From positions 19,304 through 83,303 of the forward strand of contig VXAA01001437.1 of assembly GCA_013399115.1 (NCBI GenBank): a stretch of 64,000 nucleotides of DNA, written 5' to 3'. A program made the position numbers and the translations under genes. Shown in pieces: positions 53,116 to 64,000 of this stretch. The notes beneath the pieces were generated by a model, which was not told the DNA's origin, did not search any database, and was given only the letters and a program-made list of their open reading frames with translations. This DNA is from Anseranas semipalmata (lineage: Eukaryota > Chordata > Aves > Anseriformes > Anseranatidae). How positions within the stretch are numbered: the stretch's first letter is position 1; the number at the start of each line of letters is the position of its first letter.

Positions 53116-56100
53116 CAGAGAGGTTTCTTTACACACTGCTGAGCCCCCCTTCATAATAGAAAACCATATGTGCCTTTTTTTATTTTTTCCCATGGAACAC
53201 ACCATGCCTCAATCTTTTAATTTAAAACACAGCTGGAGGAAGAGCTGCTGCTGGTAACCTTACTTTGTAATGCCTCAGTAATTAAAGTTCTTGCCTAGGA
53301 TGAAGGAGACTAGATTCCAATATTCTTCTTTCTGAGTGAATATAAATCCACTCAAATCAGAAGAGTAACATGCCACCAGGATAATGCTGTTCTTAGCTGG
53401 GACGCTTATCTCTGTTCTTGTTGACTTGATGCCACTGCATAACCAAGGATTCGAGATGGATTGGACAGGAGAAAAGGGTTGGAGGAAGCTCTGTCCTGTA
53501 CTCAACTGGTCAGGGAAGTCACTAGATGGGGAGGAGAGTTGCCTTTCTCCTGCTGCTCCCAGCACTGTTTCCATATTGTGTACAGGGCTGTAGTCACACA
53601 CGAGTTCTTTGTCATGTACGATGAATCTTTAATTCTGTCTGATAATGCCTCAGCTACATGGCTGAGGAGTGGTCCCCACCTCCTTCTGCCCTCCGTCTCC
53701 TATCACATGTGCGGAGTTGCGTGTCTCATGGATAATTCTCTTTCTTGGGATTTACATGATGGGGGCTTGAACCTTGTTGAGACAACAGAGTACCGAACCC
53801 ATGCTTTTCCACATCCAGTGCAAGTGCTCTAACCCAAAAACTATTCCATGAGTAGGGGAAAGGGGCCGATGCTCACGTAGCCAACTGCAGCAGCTGCGCT
53901 CTGCAGGGAGCCAGCTTCTGGCAGTATTGGTGTGCCCACACACCGGGCACGAGGAGGGTAAGGCCAGGGGTACTTGGCTTCGCCATTTGCTCGGATATCG
54001 GCACTTCAAAGAGTGTAGAAGCCTGGATAGGTCTTGTTCAGGGACACAGTCAACAGGCTGAGAGCCTTCAGTATTGTNAAGGCTGAAGTCCACCTGCCAT
54101 TTTTGGATGCGTTCCTGCTTCCAAAGGGGACTGAAGTCCTGGATCCTGTGAGGCTGAAGGCTGGGGTTACCTTCTCTGGAGGTTTTGTCACTGAGACTAA
54201 AAAGTTTTCATACTTAACCAACGTGCTTGAACCCTGTGGTATTATCTTTACATTAGAGCTCGTCTTTTCAGAAGATAGCAACAGTGACGTAGGCAAAGAC
54301 CCTTGCTTGGTGATGATTTTGTAAAAACAGAGGACCATTTAGAGTAACTTAAAAAAAATACATGATTTTGATTGATGTTACAGAATTTGCAGAGTTGAGT
54401 AGGGCAAAACTGATCGGCTTCTTTCTTCTTTAGCACAGTCTTGTCTGGGAAGGAGCTTGGTAACTTTGTGAAAGATGATTTGAAAGAATTCAAATTATTC
54501 TGCATTACAGTTTAAAATAATTGTTGCCACATGCATTACTGTAGTTATTAGAGTTTAACATCCCTTTCCTCCAAACACACGCTGAGTTTGAGTCAGTTCT
54601 TAAAGCCTCAAAGCAGTTGGCAGTGTCCCTTTAAAATTGCTTTCATTAATCTAACTGGCACAATAGCCAGTGCCACAAAGAAGCTTAAGACATGTATATT
54701 TTATGAGTGTTTCAGAGAATCACCACACAAAAGGAGAAGGAGGCTATATCTAAGTATTACAACTTCACCTATTGTGACCTTCTCGAGGATTTTTTTAGAT
54801 AAAAGAGAAGCTGAAGCATATGATTGCTGCGGAGCAGGGGTCAGAGATCATAGGAAGGGGAAGGAAAACGACGACTCGGGGTGTCTGAGGACACTTGCTT
54901 CTTGTCACCTTGGTTTGTGTCATCTAATCATCAACCTCTTTGTTCAGAGCTTTATTCTAAGGTTGTTGGAGTCATTCAGAGCATGCTAACCCCCAGCATT
55001 TGTTTCTGATTTTTTGGGCTAAATTATATGAAATGTTGGTTGGGTGGTTCCTATTTTTGTTAACTCTGAATGCTGTGAATTTCATAGGATTCCTAAGACA
55101 TAGCATCCTTTACTTTGTTTCTATCAACCTTTGTGAAAACAGCTTTTCCCTTTAATGAGAATGAAGGGAAATGTTTGCTAAAATGAAATGCAGTTGTTGC
55201 TTGTTTAAAAATAAAACAGCGCAGTCGGCATCCTTTTAATGTTTTGAGTCCTAGAATATTTACAGGTTAATTCAACTATAAAACACCATTGGGAATACTA
55301 GTTTAGATGTAGTGTTATGCAAGTAAAATTAAGTGTGCAAAACCCCTTGTGTTTGCTAGGCTATGCAGAGATATGTGGAGTATTCTTATTACATGCAAAT
55401 ACATAACAAGAGCTGCGGCAGTTACTATCCATGAACGAAGAAGGCAGCCAGGGACAGAGGTGACCTCCACGCAAGATGTAGATGGAGCATGCAGGATGTT
55501 TTGGGACCAGGTGGATGTGCAATGAAGCCGACAGAACTTGCTCCGGCTGCGGGAGCCCGGCAGCGTGGTGATCTCTGCCTCTGACCGTGAGGTGGGAGAA
55601 CAGCCACCTCTGTGAGTTTGCAAGCTGCTGTGCATGATGCACAGGGTGCTTCCGACCTGTGAATAGATGCAGGTTGGTGAACACTCTGACTCTGGGATTT
55701 ATTTCAGGTTTCCTGTGAAGCAGCCTTAGAGGACTATTTACACAGAATTTTAGAGGTGCTATTAAGACAGCTCTCGCTGGAATTAGTTTCCATTATTTAC
55801 TCACAGGCTTTATTTCTGTGCCATCTTTTCATCTTGCTGTTCCCATATGGCTAACCGTGGAAGTTGCTGATTGTACCATGTGTGGTTATTGGACTGCTTC
55901 AGCTGGCTGCCCTACCTAGCAGCAAAAACATGCAATTCCAATGTTAAATGCTAGACGCTTGCTTCCTTCTTCTTCTGATTGCTGCCTGTTTGCTTCCCTT
56001 GATTTTGGTTAAACCAAAGTTCACTGTGCCCAGGCATGAGCAGATCTGTACCTCTTGGAAAATGTTTTTTTGCTTGCTGTCTTGATAGGATTGCGGAGCT

Positions 56101-56956
56101 GTGCTCCTTTTTTGCAAACTGTCCTGAGCAGCACACCTTCCTCCTGGCAGCTATTGAGCTCTCCCTCTGTGTGGTTGGGCTCAACCAAAATGACCGCGGT
56201 AGAAAAACTCATATACTTGCTTCTCTTCCTAAATAAATACTGCACTGCACTGACCTCAGGCACCTATGTGCAGCTGGAGTGCCTGGCTTCCTGCGCAGGG
56301 TGTTTTAATTTGGGCTTTGTGCTAAGACAGTGCATGGTCTTGGATCATCTCACAGGCAGCGTGAGCTCATGTTCATTTGGAGAAAGGGCAGGGTGAGGTC
56401 ATGTCCACCAGACTGACTGCACATCCCTTTGCAGCCCGGGCAGGGATAGAAACAGATAACGTAGTTATCGGAACCACAAAATCCTCTTGTGAGTCCTCTA
56501 AAGCTTTGCCTCATTTTCAGGGCCATGCTCAGCCACTGCAGCAACCAAGCAAGGGTTATGCAGGCAGCAGGCTGGGTCGGGAAGGAGCCTGATTGTCCCA
56601 TGTGAGATTGAGCCGGTGTCCTCAATGAAGAAGAGGCAACAGCCTTGGATCATGCGATTATAGGCAGTATCCTGTGATTCTCCTGTTTATCTCAGCATTT
56701 GCTGAGCCACCCTAAGTTCCTCCCTTGCTTCTGGGGTCAGATAAAGCAATGCTATAAAGGTCTCAGATATATGAATTTCAGGGCTGTGGGTGGAGGTAGA
56801 AGAACTAGAGACATTTAAAGGAAGCAATTTTTCCAGCAGACAACTAACATTTTTCATATTTTGGGAGATGGGTATACTGCTTTGGTGAAAGATCAAAATT
56901 TGTGCTTGAGATTGTGAAAACTTTATAGTCAAACTAAGATTTAGTGTGGTATTTAG

Positions 56957-56991
56957 TGCCTAATAACATTGTCAGACAATGTTATTAGGCA
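56957..56991. repeat. Perfect 35-bp inverted repeat (17-bp arms, 1-base centre)
   Basis: The left arm TGCCTAATAACATTGTC (56957-56973) and right arm GACAATGTTATTAGGCA (56975-56991) are exact reverse complements around a single A. Such arms would form a 16-bp stem with a 3-base loop in single-stranded form. Flanks show no transposon ends or target-site duplication that I can recognise. Confidence 0.9.
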
Positions 56992-58477
56992 GGGCTATTC
57001 ATCTTGTTTATGATATTTTCTTCTAACTGACAATAATTATAACTAGGTAGTGATAGCAGAAAAAAGAAATGCTGACATTTCTGTGATAACAGTGATGCAG
57101 TTGCAGAAGTGACATCCCCTGAAGAGAAGAAAGCAGCAAATGAAAAAAAAAATGCAGGTTGCTTTGTTTTTCAATAATACTTGTGGCACACATACGGAAA
57201 TGTTATTGTTTTGAAATATTTGTTTATAAAATGCGTCCTTGCGACTGTATGAGAACATGAGCCCTCTCAAGCAGGGTGGTCAGGGCCGCTGGGTGGGCTG
57301 CGAGCCGTGTCTCCCTTTGGCTTTTGAAGTGCTTGGGCACGCTCCCATGGGCACAGCTGCCTCCCCTTCGGCGGGCAGCAGCCAAGGGGTACGGTTTTGC
57401 TGCTGATGTTCAGCCCTGCATCATCTCGTGCTCTGAGCAAGGGTGGCTCAGCACATCTTAAATTTGTCCCTTTAAGCTGCCCCAGCCCCACAGCTCTGCT
57501 ATTTAGGTCATCTCCGTTTCTTCTGCTTGTCACTGCTTGGGGAAAGGCGTGTTACTGATCAAATGGAGAGAGGCACTGTATGTAAATTACTTGAAGATAT
57601 GACAATAAATGCTTAGAATTGAATATTAGATATGTAAATGACCCAGACTTGGACATGGCTGGGGAAAATTGGAGGATCTAGAGAATTATGTTGATGAGAT
57701 GCTGGAGAAGGGAAGGGTTCAGGCTTGAACTTTTTAATGCAGTTTATTCACACTTGAATTTGAATTTTCATTCAGTTTGACACATGTATGTTAACAAGGG
57801 TAGAGGAGCTAAAATGAAGGAAATAAAAGACAAAAAATTATTTTTTTGAGGTGAGGGGAATTCATGCAACTTCAGAGGGTAAATGTGCTGGAGACAAGAT
57901 GTCAGGAGAGGAAGCTTCCATGGGTTTCAGAGGAGCTTGTTTGCTGTCTTAGAGCAGTCTCTGACTCATGACTACTTTCAAATGTCAGACAAGTCATCGC
58001 AGAAAGTCTTCTGCTGAGTTCAAAGATAAATGAAAAGAAGGTCAGGTGGTTTAGCTGGAAATGGCGCCAGGGTAAAGCTGGATGTGATTTGTAAAATGGA
58101 ACAATCAGTCACATCAATTTAGAGGCAAGTGTATGCGTAATATTTATGGTACATGGCTGGATAAGACTGGATAGAGAAAGGATCTGGTGCGGGGTGTTCA
58201 GAACCACAGCTAATGCCACGGCCACAAGAGGAGAGCCCAGAGAGTGTGCACTGGAGCAGCACAGGCTGCTCACAGAGGCTGGAGTGTCACCAACAGCTTT
58301 TTTCTTCTTCTTTTTTTTTTTTNCTAATAAGAATATATTGCATTTGGACAGACTCATGTCTTCTCCAAGTGAAGTGTGAGCAAAGATTCAAAGTTTGGGA
58401 AGGGGATTGTCCTTAGTCCAGAAGTTGGGGTGTAGAGACCACTGATAACGTGTCCTTCCATAGTCTTCTGCTAATAC

Positions 58478-58537
58478 TATTCTATTCTATTCTATTCTAT
58501 TCTATTCTATTCTATTCTATTCTATTCTATTCTATTC
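58478..58537. repeat. (TATTC)12 pentanucleotide microsatellite
   Basis: Sixty bases of uninterrupted TATTC/ATTCT units precede a degenerate unit (TATTCCAT). The unit equals the ATTCT motif that expands in human SCA10. Confidence 0.95.
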
Positions 58538-58665
58538 CATCCTGAAGTCCAGAGCAGTAGATAGACCTGGATCTCACACTACAGGTTCTGATTCCCTGAA
58601 TTGTTGTCAATCAAGGTCATTTGGCTGTTTTCTGGAGAGAAAGTCAGGCTTCCACACTCCGGGAC

Positions 58666-58729
58666 GGTTAGTCACTGGGATGGTTAGTCACTGGGATGGT
58701 TAGTCACTGGGATGGTTAGTCACTGGGAA
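58666..58729. repeat. 16-bp minisatellite, four copies
   Basis: GGTTAGTCACTGGGAT is repeated four times without spacers; only the last base of the fourth copy differs (A for T). A degenerate half-unit is not evident on either side. Confidence 0.95.
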
Positions 58730-59399
58730 GCAGTGTCATTGCCTGGCTTCACTGTGCTGAACACTTGCATATTTGTACCAGGGAAACTTAACAAAAAATC
58801 CTTTTCTTTTATTATTTATTAATGCTACTAGAGTTGCAGACACTGACCTCTTTTCATCCAAGGTCTTTGCCATCAAATACAGAATAGTTTATGTATGTAA
58901 TACCATTCCTGACAGCCTAATCACGCAGTTGGTAGAATTAGCTGCATTCAGTCTGTGGGTGAGCTGCCTTCAGTTCCATGATCTGTTGAACTGGCAGAAG
59001 GGCAGCTTCTGGAAACTTTCTAAGAGTGGCATCCTTGTTGTTGATGCCACAAACTGCTCAAATTGCAGGAGGTGAACCTTGGTATCATTATAATGCACAG
59101 AACAGATGATACAGGATTTCATTTTTATGTTGAATAACAAAATGGGTAACAGTTTCTAATGGGAATGAATAGCAGGTTACAGCAGAAATGATCCCGGAGC
59201 AGTTTGAAATTATTCCTGTATGATCTTGGAAAGACTTGTGTAATATATGAACATGCAATTAGTCTTGGAGGGAAGGAAAGAAGAAAAATAAAAAAAGACA
59301 CTGCCACTACTCTAGTAAGCTTAGCGTGGTGGTGTAGGCGAATGATGAAATGGGGAAGCAGTAAGTGACAAGCAGCAAAGACGCTGAGCCACCAAGTTA

Positions 59400-59735
59400 T
59401 CTACTAAAGCAAAATGTGAGGCCGCACCTCGAGTCCTGTGTTCAGTTTTGGGCCCCTCACTACANNNNNNNNNNNNNNNNNNNNNNNNNNNNNNNNNNNN
59501 NNNNNNNNNNNNNNNNNNNNNNNNNNNNNNNNNNNNNNNNNNNNNNNNNNNNNNNNNNNNNNNNNNNNNNNNNNNNNNNNNNNNNNNNNNNNNNNNNNNN
59601 NNNNNNNNNNNNNNNNNNNNNNNNNNNNNNNNNNNNNNNNNNNNNNNNNNNNNNNNNNNNNNNNNNNNNNNNNNNNNNNNNNNNNNNNNNGTGACCTTAG
59701 AGGTCTCTTCCAACCTAAATGATTTAATGATTTCA
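59400..59735 (+). mobile_element. CR1 LINE 3' end interrupted by the assembly gap
   Basis: Before the gap, 'GTGAGGCCGCACCTCGAGTC' and 'CTGTGTTCAGTTTTGGGCCC' followed by CTCACTACA match the RPHLEYCVQFWAPQY region of CR1 ORF2. After the gap, 'GTGACCTTAGAGGTCTCTTC' and 'CAACCTAAATGATTTAATG' match the CR1 3' terminus with its short ATGATTTA-type repeat tail. The 226 Ns therefore hide the CR1 3' UTR. This is the best-preserved 3' end in the window. Confidence 0.85.
59465..59690. other. Assembly gap (226 N)
   Basis: A run of 226 N lies inside a CR1 element. Isolated single Ns at 9379, 41496, 54078 and 58323 mark other joins or unresolved bases; those at 9379, 41496 and 58323 sit at or beside homopolymer tracts. 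Confidence 0.99.
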
Positions 59736-59781
59736 CAGAGATTCTGTGAAACTGCCGTTGTAATGCTATGGAAAAAAAAAA

Positions 59782-59799
59782 ATATATATATATATATAT
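59782..59799. repeat. (AT)9 microsatellite after an A tract
   Basis: A10 is followed by nine AT units and TTTTG, shortly after the CR1 3' end. Confidence 0.85.
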
Positions 59800-62700
59800 T
59801 TTGTACAGAGTAGTGTCTTGATGTTGATATTTATTTAAAATTTGGTTCAAACACCATATAAGGTAGGAGGATTTTTTCCACCAACTTTGATTGTTTTTGA
59901 CTGTATTGCACAACTTTGGCATTTTTAGTGTTTTCTTTTATTTCATGTGTGCTGCTTAGAACTGAGAAAGCTGAAAAATGCCCAGGTCAGCTTCTCCCTC
60001 TTCTCTGTCAGGATTTATACAATTAGAATTTGACTTCTCAACCATGGTTTTTCAGAGACATTCACAAAATATTTTGGTGACTTATTCTTGGTTTATTGTA
60101 GCTTTTCTTTGCAATTCAATATTTCAAATGCAAGCCATCTCCTTTGGTTTCCTTAGAACATGTTTCTCCACGATATGTTCTGTACCCTTATTTATATTAT
60201 GAATGTCTTGCTGTTAGGTATTCTCATTTCTGAATTCAGTTTTCTTTGTTTTTGCCATTATTTCTGTTGGTAAACTGATTATATATTGAACAAAACCAAC
60301 CATTAAAAACAGAAAAATGAATGTAATAAGTAATTTGGATAAGGGAAGATTCATTGAAACTTTTAATTGTTCCAGAGTATTAAGTGAAAAATCTGATGAA
60401 AGATACCAAAATGCACAGTCAGTGGTTTAAAACAATTCTTATGACTAAAGATAATGCATATATGCAATGACAGCTATTTATACTGGTAGATAGTTAAAGG
60501 AAGCATGGTTTCTTGTATATGAAAGAAATACAATGATCCTAATACAAACACTTCATTAGTTTCTAGATAAGTGAGTTTTTGAACTGAACAACTGCAGATG
60601 AAGAAGGAATATAAAATTTAAAGCCTTCTAAGTAAGATTACTTGGAGAGAAATATCAGCATTGCATGCATTCAGTCCACAGCCGCTGAGAAATGAAATGA
60701 AAAATCATGTAATTCCCAGACAAAAAACTCTTCCTTAATTTAGCTGAAAGTGTAAATACATATCTGCTAATTAAAAATCTTATTAGAGTGTTATTAGAAT
60801 TTCCCAATGCACCAAAAAGCAAATCTTAAATTCAAACAGAGGGCTAAGCACATATGCAAATGTGTATCCATATCTTCACTGGAAAGAATGGCTGCACACA
60901 AATCAGACATTTTTATCAGTAACAATAATGACAAAAACTAATAGCAGTTATTTATTCACCTTGAACTTGCTTTTTTTTTTTAATGAAAAAATGACCTTAG
61001 TGAATTGACACTTCAGTTCCTGCATTTTCTTGCTATTTATACATTTCCATTTTGACACTGAAACTCCTTCTTATAGAAGGCATCTAACACTTATTAAAAT
61101 ACTGGAGACTTACTAAGAGGAAAAAGAAAGAGTCCTAGACTCTTACTCCCATAACTCCTGGAAATTTCTTCCAACTGTTGTTCCAGTGCTTACGAGACAG
61201 CCAAGGGAAAACAGCAAAGGCATGTTCCTGATATGTGGGGAAACAATATAGGTTCCTTGTTATGTGCTTGCTTTTAAATATAACAATTTTAGAATCTAAA
61301 CGAGATGAGAAAGTGCATTTTTTTTCATAAGCAGTTCTCTGTATTTCATCCTTGTATTAGTATCCATAGTGTTAAAACGGCAGCCGTGATTAAGTCTGGG
61401 ACAGTCTGATTAACGATGTCTGTCTCAACAAGGTCCAGCCGCCCCCCAGCTGGGAGAAAATTTCCAGTGATTCACAGATTGAAATGATGCAGATTCAGGC
61501 TGTGCAGCTTGCTAGCGAGGTTACAAACGTGGCAGATGATGGATCAAATGCTCCCGTGTTTTCTGGCAGTGCTCAGGCCAGTGGTGCTCACTGGATAGTT
61601 TCGGCAGCTTTGTACAGTCTTTGAACCTTTGGATTTTGGGACAGATTCTCACAGCTTGCAGATGAGTGTCCTCTATGGTTGGGAAAGGCCCATGAAGAAA
61701 CAGTGATACTCTTGCTTATGGCAATTATCAATGGTGTATTTCTAGGAGGGAAGGATGGTGAGGCCACTGGGTAAATTTTGCTCAGGAAACTGGTTTCTGC
61801 TGCTGATAATCTAGTTAATTATTGATCAATAAACAGGGTTATATTGGTATCCTTGCTTAGTTGCTGCTGGAACACGGCAGGAGCCGTGCTGGGAAGGACT
61901 ACCCATGGCAGTGCTGGTAGGCACCAGTGCCTCGGAGTGCTGGAAGGTAAAGCAGCTGGTGGGTGAGCTGCCTGAGGCTGGCGGCGGCTGGTGCTGGTGA
62001 CTTCCTTGCAGCAAACCACACGGGCAGTTCTCTCTCTTCTCAAGAGACACCGGCAATCAGAAGGAGCCTACCTTCTTCCTTCTACTGTTGGAGGTTTACG
62101 GATGCTATTGGCATGCTGATATCACAGCTTCTATCTGTTGTACTTGACCTAAATATTGGTAGTGGAAGCAAGAGCCCTTCTTTTGAACAGTTGTAGCTAG
62201 ATTAAGCTGTCTGTAGCTGTGGTAGTGCTTGTAGGTAGGTGGAAGCTATGGTGGAGATAAAACATTCCAAGACAAAGAATGATTTTTCTGACGGTTTCTA
62301 CTTTTAATCAGTGACATCTCAAATATTTTGGAAAAAATATATTTCTACAGTCACCTCTCTATCCAGGTCATACAGCTGAAGTTGGGATTGCAGAGAGTAC
62401 AAGCTGAACAATAACAGAAAGGTGTTGAAATTGAGCATTCTCCAGTGGTGTTCAGTCCTACCCTGGGATAAAAAAAGTCAGGTCCTGGCAAATTTGGGGG
62501 CACGCCACAAGACCCCAGTGTTGCTATACAGGGTGTCTGCTGGAGGTATTTTGAAGACCAGCAATGAAGGTTTAGCAGGGAGAGTCCTGCAGCTTGCTGG
62601 GTAATGAGCATAAAATCTAGTTTGCATGAGTAACTGAAGTGGGGGAAACAAGGTTACTGTTGGATATATTTCTATTGTAATTTTAGCCTGGTTTCCTATG

Positions 62701-64000
62701 GAGAAGAAGCATTCATAACTGTGTTCCGTGACTGTCAGGTAGTCTCTCATGCAGAAACTTTTGAGGTAATTGGCCAATGTCACAGTAGGATGGAGGTCAC
62801 AAATATGCTTCTGCACATTTTGTGAAAAGAAAGGAGCAGAGGCAAGAGAAAGCTTTCCATGGAGTGAAAGATGTGGGGTGACTTCATCTGTTTAAGACCG
62901 GAGAAATCACACGAGTGTAGATGTTCTAAGTGTCCCAACCACACAAAATGATTTTATCAAACATGAGATATGTCTGTAAAGAAACCAGACTTCCTTCACC
63001 GTGCAGTCTACAGATTTTTTGAATTATCATTCAGATGGTAACAACGGCATTCCAGAGTAGCAAAGCGAGATTTAAAAATGTTCAATGCTGTTGTCCCCCA
63101 CCCTTTATATAGCCGAAGGTCTAAAAGCAAGGACTTTCTGTTTTGTCAATACTATAAAGCACTGCACAGTCTGGGCAGACATTTTTGAGGAGACTAATTT
63201 CTAACAAAATTCAAGGGACAAAACCTTGCGCCAGCCCACAGACTTGCTGAATTCTTGGCTGCTAACCACAGAGAGTACCTGTGCAGGTTGCTTTGATGTG
63301 GTTCTATTCCTCTGTGGCCTTTTAGCTATTTGCCATTCCAATAGGGCACAAATGGATAGTGAAGTGTTATACAAAGCAACATTTTCACTTGTCAGCTGCA
63401 CCCCTGCTGTTGATGCTTCTCTCTAGGGAGCCATTGAGTTAAATGGTGCAGAGTCAGCTGGCTGGGTTTTTCTTCTCTCCTATGCAATGACTTCACCTCA
63501 TTACCTCCCAGGTGAAACTGGAGCTGTCTGCATCAGCAGCCTGCTTCTGATTTCAAAGAATGAGTTAGGATTTATGACTATTGACTGTGGAAGGCCAGAG
63601 CACTGAAGCACTAGCCTCTTTTAAATTTCTTGTACCCAGTTTTGTTGTAGTCACTGCTGCTAGAATTAATTGTTGGGCTTTTTTGGTCAGATTTGTTCTC
63701 AGATACTGCAGTAGGAAGTTGAAAAACCATTGGAGAGGAGAGCAACACCACAGAGGGAAGTACGTATTATAATCTTCCCTCCTGAGAAATGGCACAGCAA
63801 TCCTAGATGTAATGTTAGAATAGTGCTTGCAGCTCTTCGTTTGTCAATTTTAAAAGTGCATAGCTAAATATAGAAGTATGCAGAACATAGAAATGCATTA
63901 GTAAAAGGGGAATAATACTGGTTTGTTTGCTTCTCTGCTCTAACAGCTTAGACAATGCAGCCTGAACATTTTTAATTGTCTTTGTCAGATACGTTTGAAA

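Larger units (their letters stand above)
15413..64000 (+). other. GPR158: GPR158 intron 2, 5' part (over 48.5 kb, continues past the window)
   Basis: After the GTACGT donor at 15413, no segment encoding the expected continuation of the receptor (a CMPIKGLGF-like stretch in human) was found in any frame, so the rest of the window reads as intron 2. The stretches 15413-24300, 24850-39880, 41690-50000, 50650-53000, 53120-58470 and 59740-64000 are mainly AT-rich, unique-looking DNA with homopolymer tracts and no supportable gene; embedded repeats are listed separately. Large second introns are in keeping with the very large GPR158 locus of other vertebrates. Confidence 0.85.

Noticed and set aside
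53740..53850. Possible antisense tRNA-type SINE head (GAACCCATG...GTGCTCTAACCC)
   Set aside because: Resemblance is limited to a few short words; spacing of the expected boxes is wrong, so it was not listed.
54034..54324. Open frames crossing the N at 54078
   Set aside because: The frame depends on an unknown base, and the translation has no recognisable similarity.
55315..55684. Three overlapping minus-strand frames (60-107 codons)
   Set aside because: They are different frames over the same DNA with no recognisable domain; a GC-rich patch lowers stop frequency.
58666..58729. Regular 16-bp repeats considered as a CRISPR array
   Set aside because: There are no spacers between units; it is a head-to-tail minisatellite in a vertebrate intron.
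59321..59922. Open frames of 94-172 codons across the N run
   Set aside because: They are open only because N codons cannot be stops; the flanks are CR1.

Overview
This is vertebrate nuclear DNA, most likely from a bird. It contains the 5' end of one large, intron-rich gene plus fragments of transposable elements. The repeats are CR1 LINE pieces (one ending in the avian-style ATGATTTA-type tail), an LTR of the kind common in bird genomes in each orientation, and a MIR-like SINE. Scattered single Ns and one 226-base N run mark it as a draft assembly. The species cannot be named; the two LTR types suggest a non-chicken, probably neoavian, bird (inference).

The gene is GPR158, a class C GPCR described as the metabotropic glycine receptor (mGlyR). 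It runs on the + strand. Positions 1-234 are a CpG-rich 5' UTR/promoter-proximal stretch with a five-codon uORF. Exon 1 coding is 235-1106: signal peptide plus most of the extracellular Cache domain. Intron 1 is 1107-15306. Exon 2 is 15307-15412: end of the Cache domain and start of the Cys-containing stalk. Everything from 15413 to the end of the window (over 48.5 kb) reads as intron 2. The next expected coding segment (continuing after ...NNSE) was not found, so the transmembrane and C-terminal exons lie beyond the window.

Intron 1 holds an old CR1 (-) at about 4950-5320, a short ancient repeat at about 6965-7050, and a solo-type LTR (+) at about 11257-11747 abutting a CR1 ORF2 fragment (+) at about 11755-12060. 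Intron 2 holds a CR1 3' part at 24305-24850, a weak CR1 (-) at about 39890-40015, an antisense LTR at 41070-41495 whose last 190 bp are repeated across a single N, a CR1 scrap (-) at about 50575-50640, a MIR-like SINE at about 53029-53115, a (TATTC)12 microsatellite and a 16-bp minisatellite near 58.5 kb, and a CR1 (+) split by the N gap at 59465-59690.

I saw no second protein gene, RNA gene, CRISPR array or other discrete novel system. The most worthwhile leads are recursive-splice-like sites inside the long introns (best at 28843/28844), an in-frame stop overlapping the exon 1 donor, a perfect 35-bp palindrome at 56957-56991, a GC-rich intronic block with a good start codon and donor at about 50040-50360, and a probable misassembly at 41306-41687.
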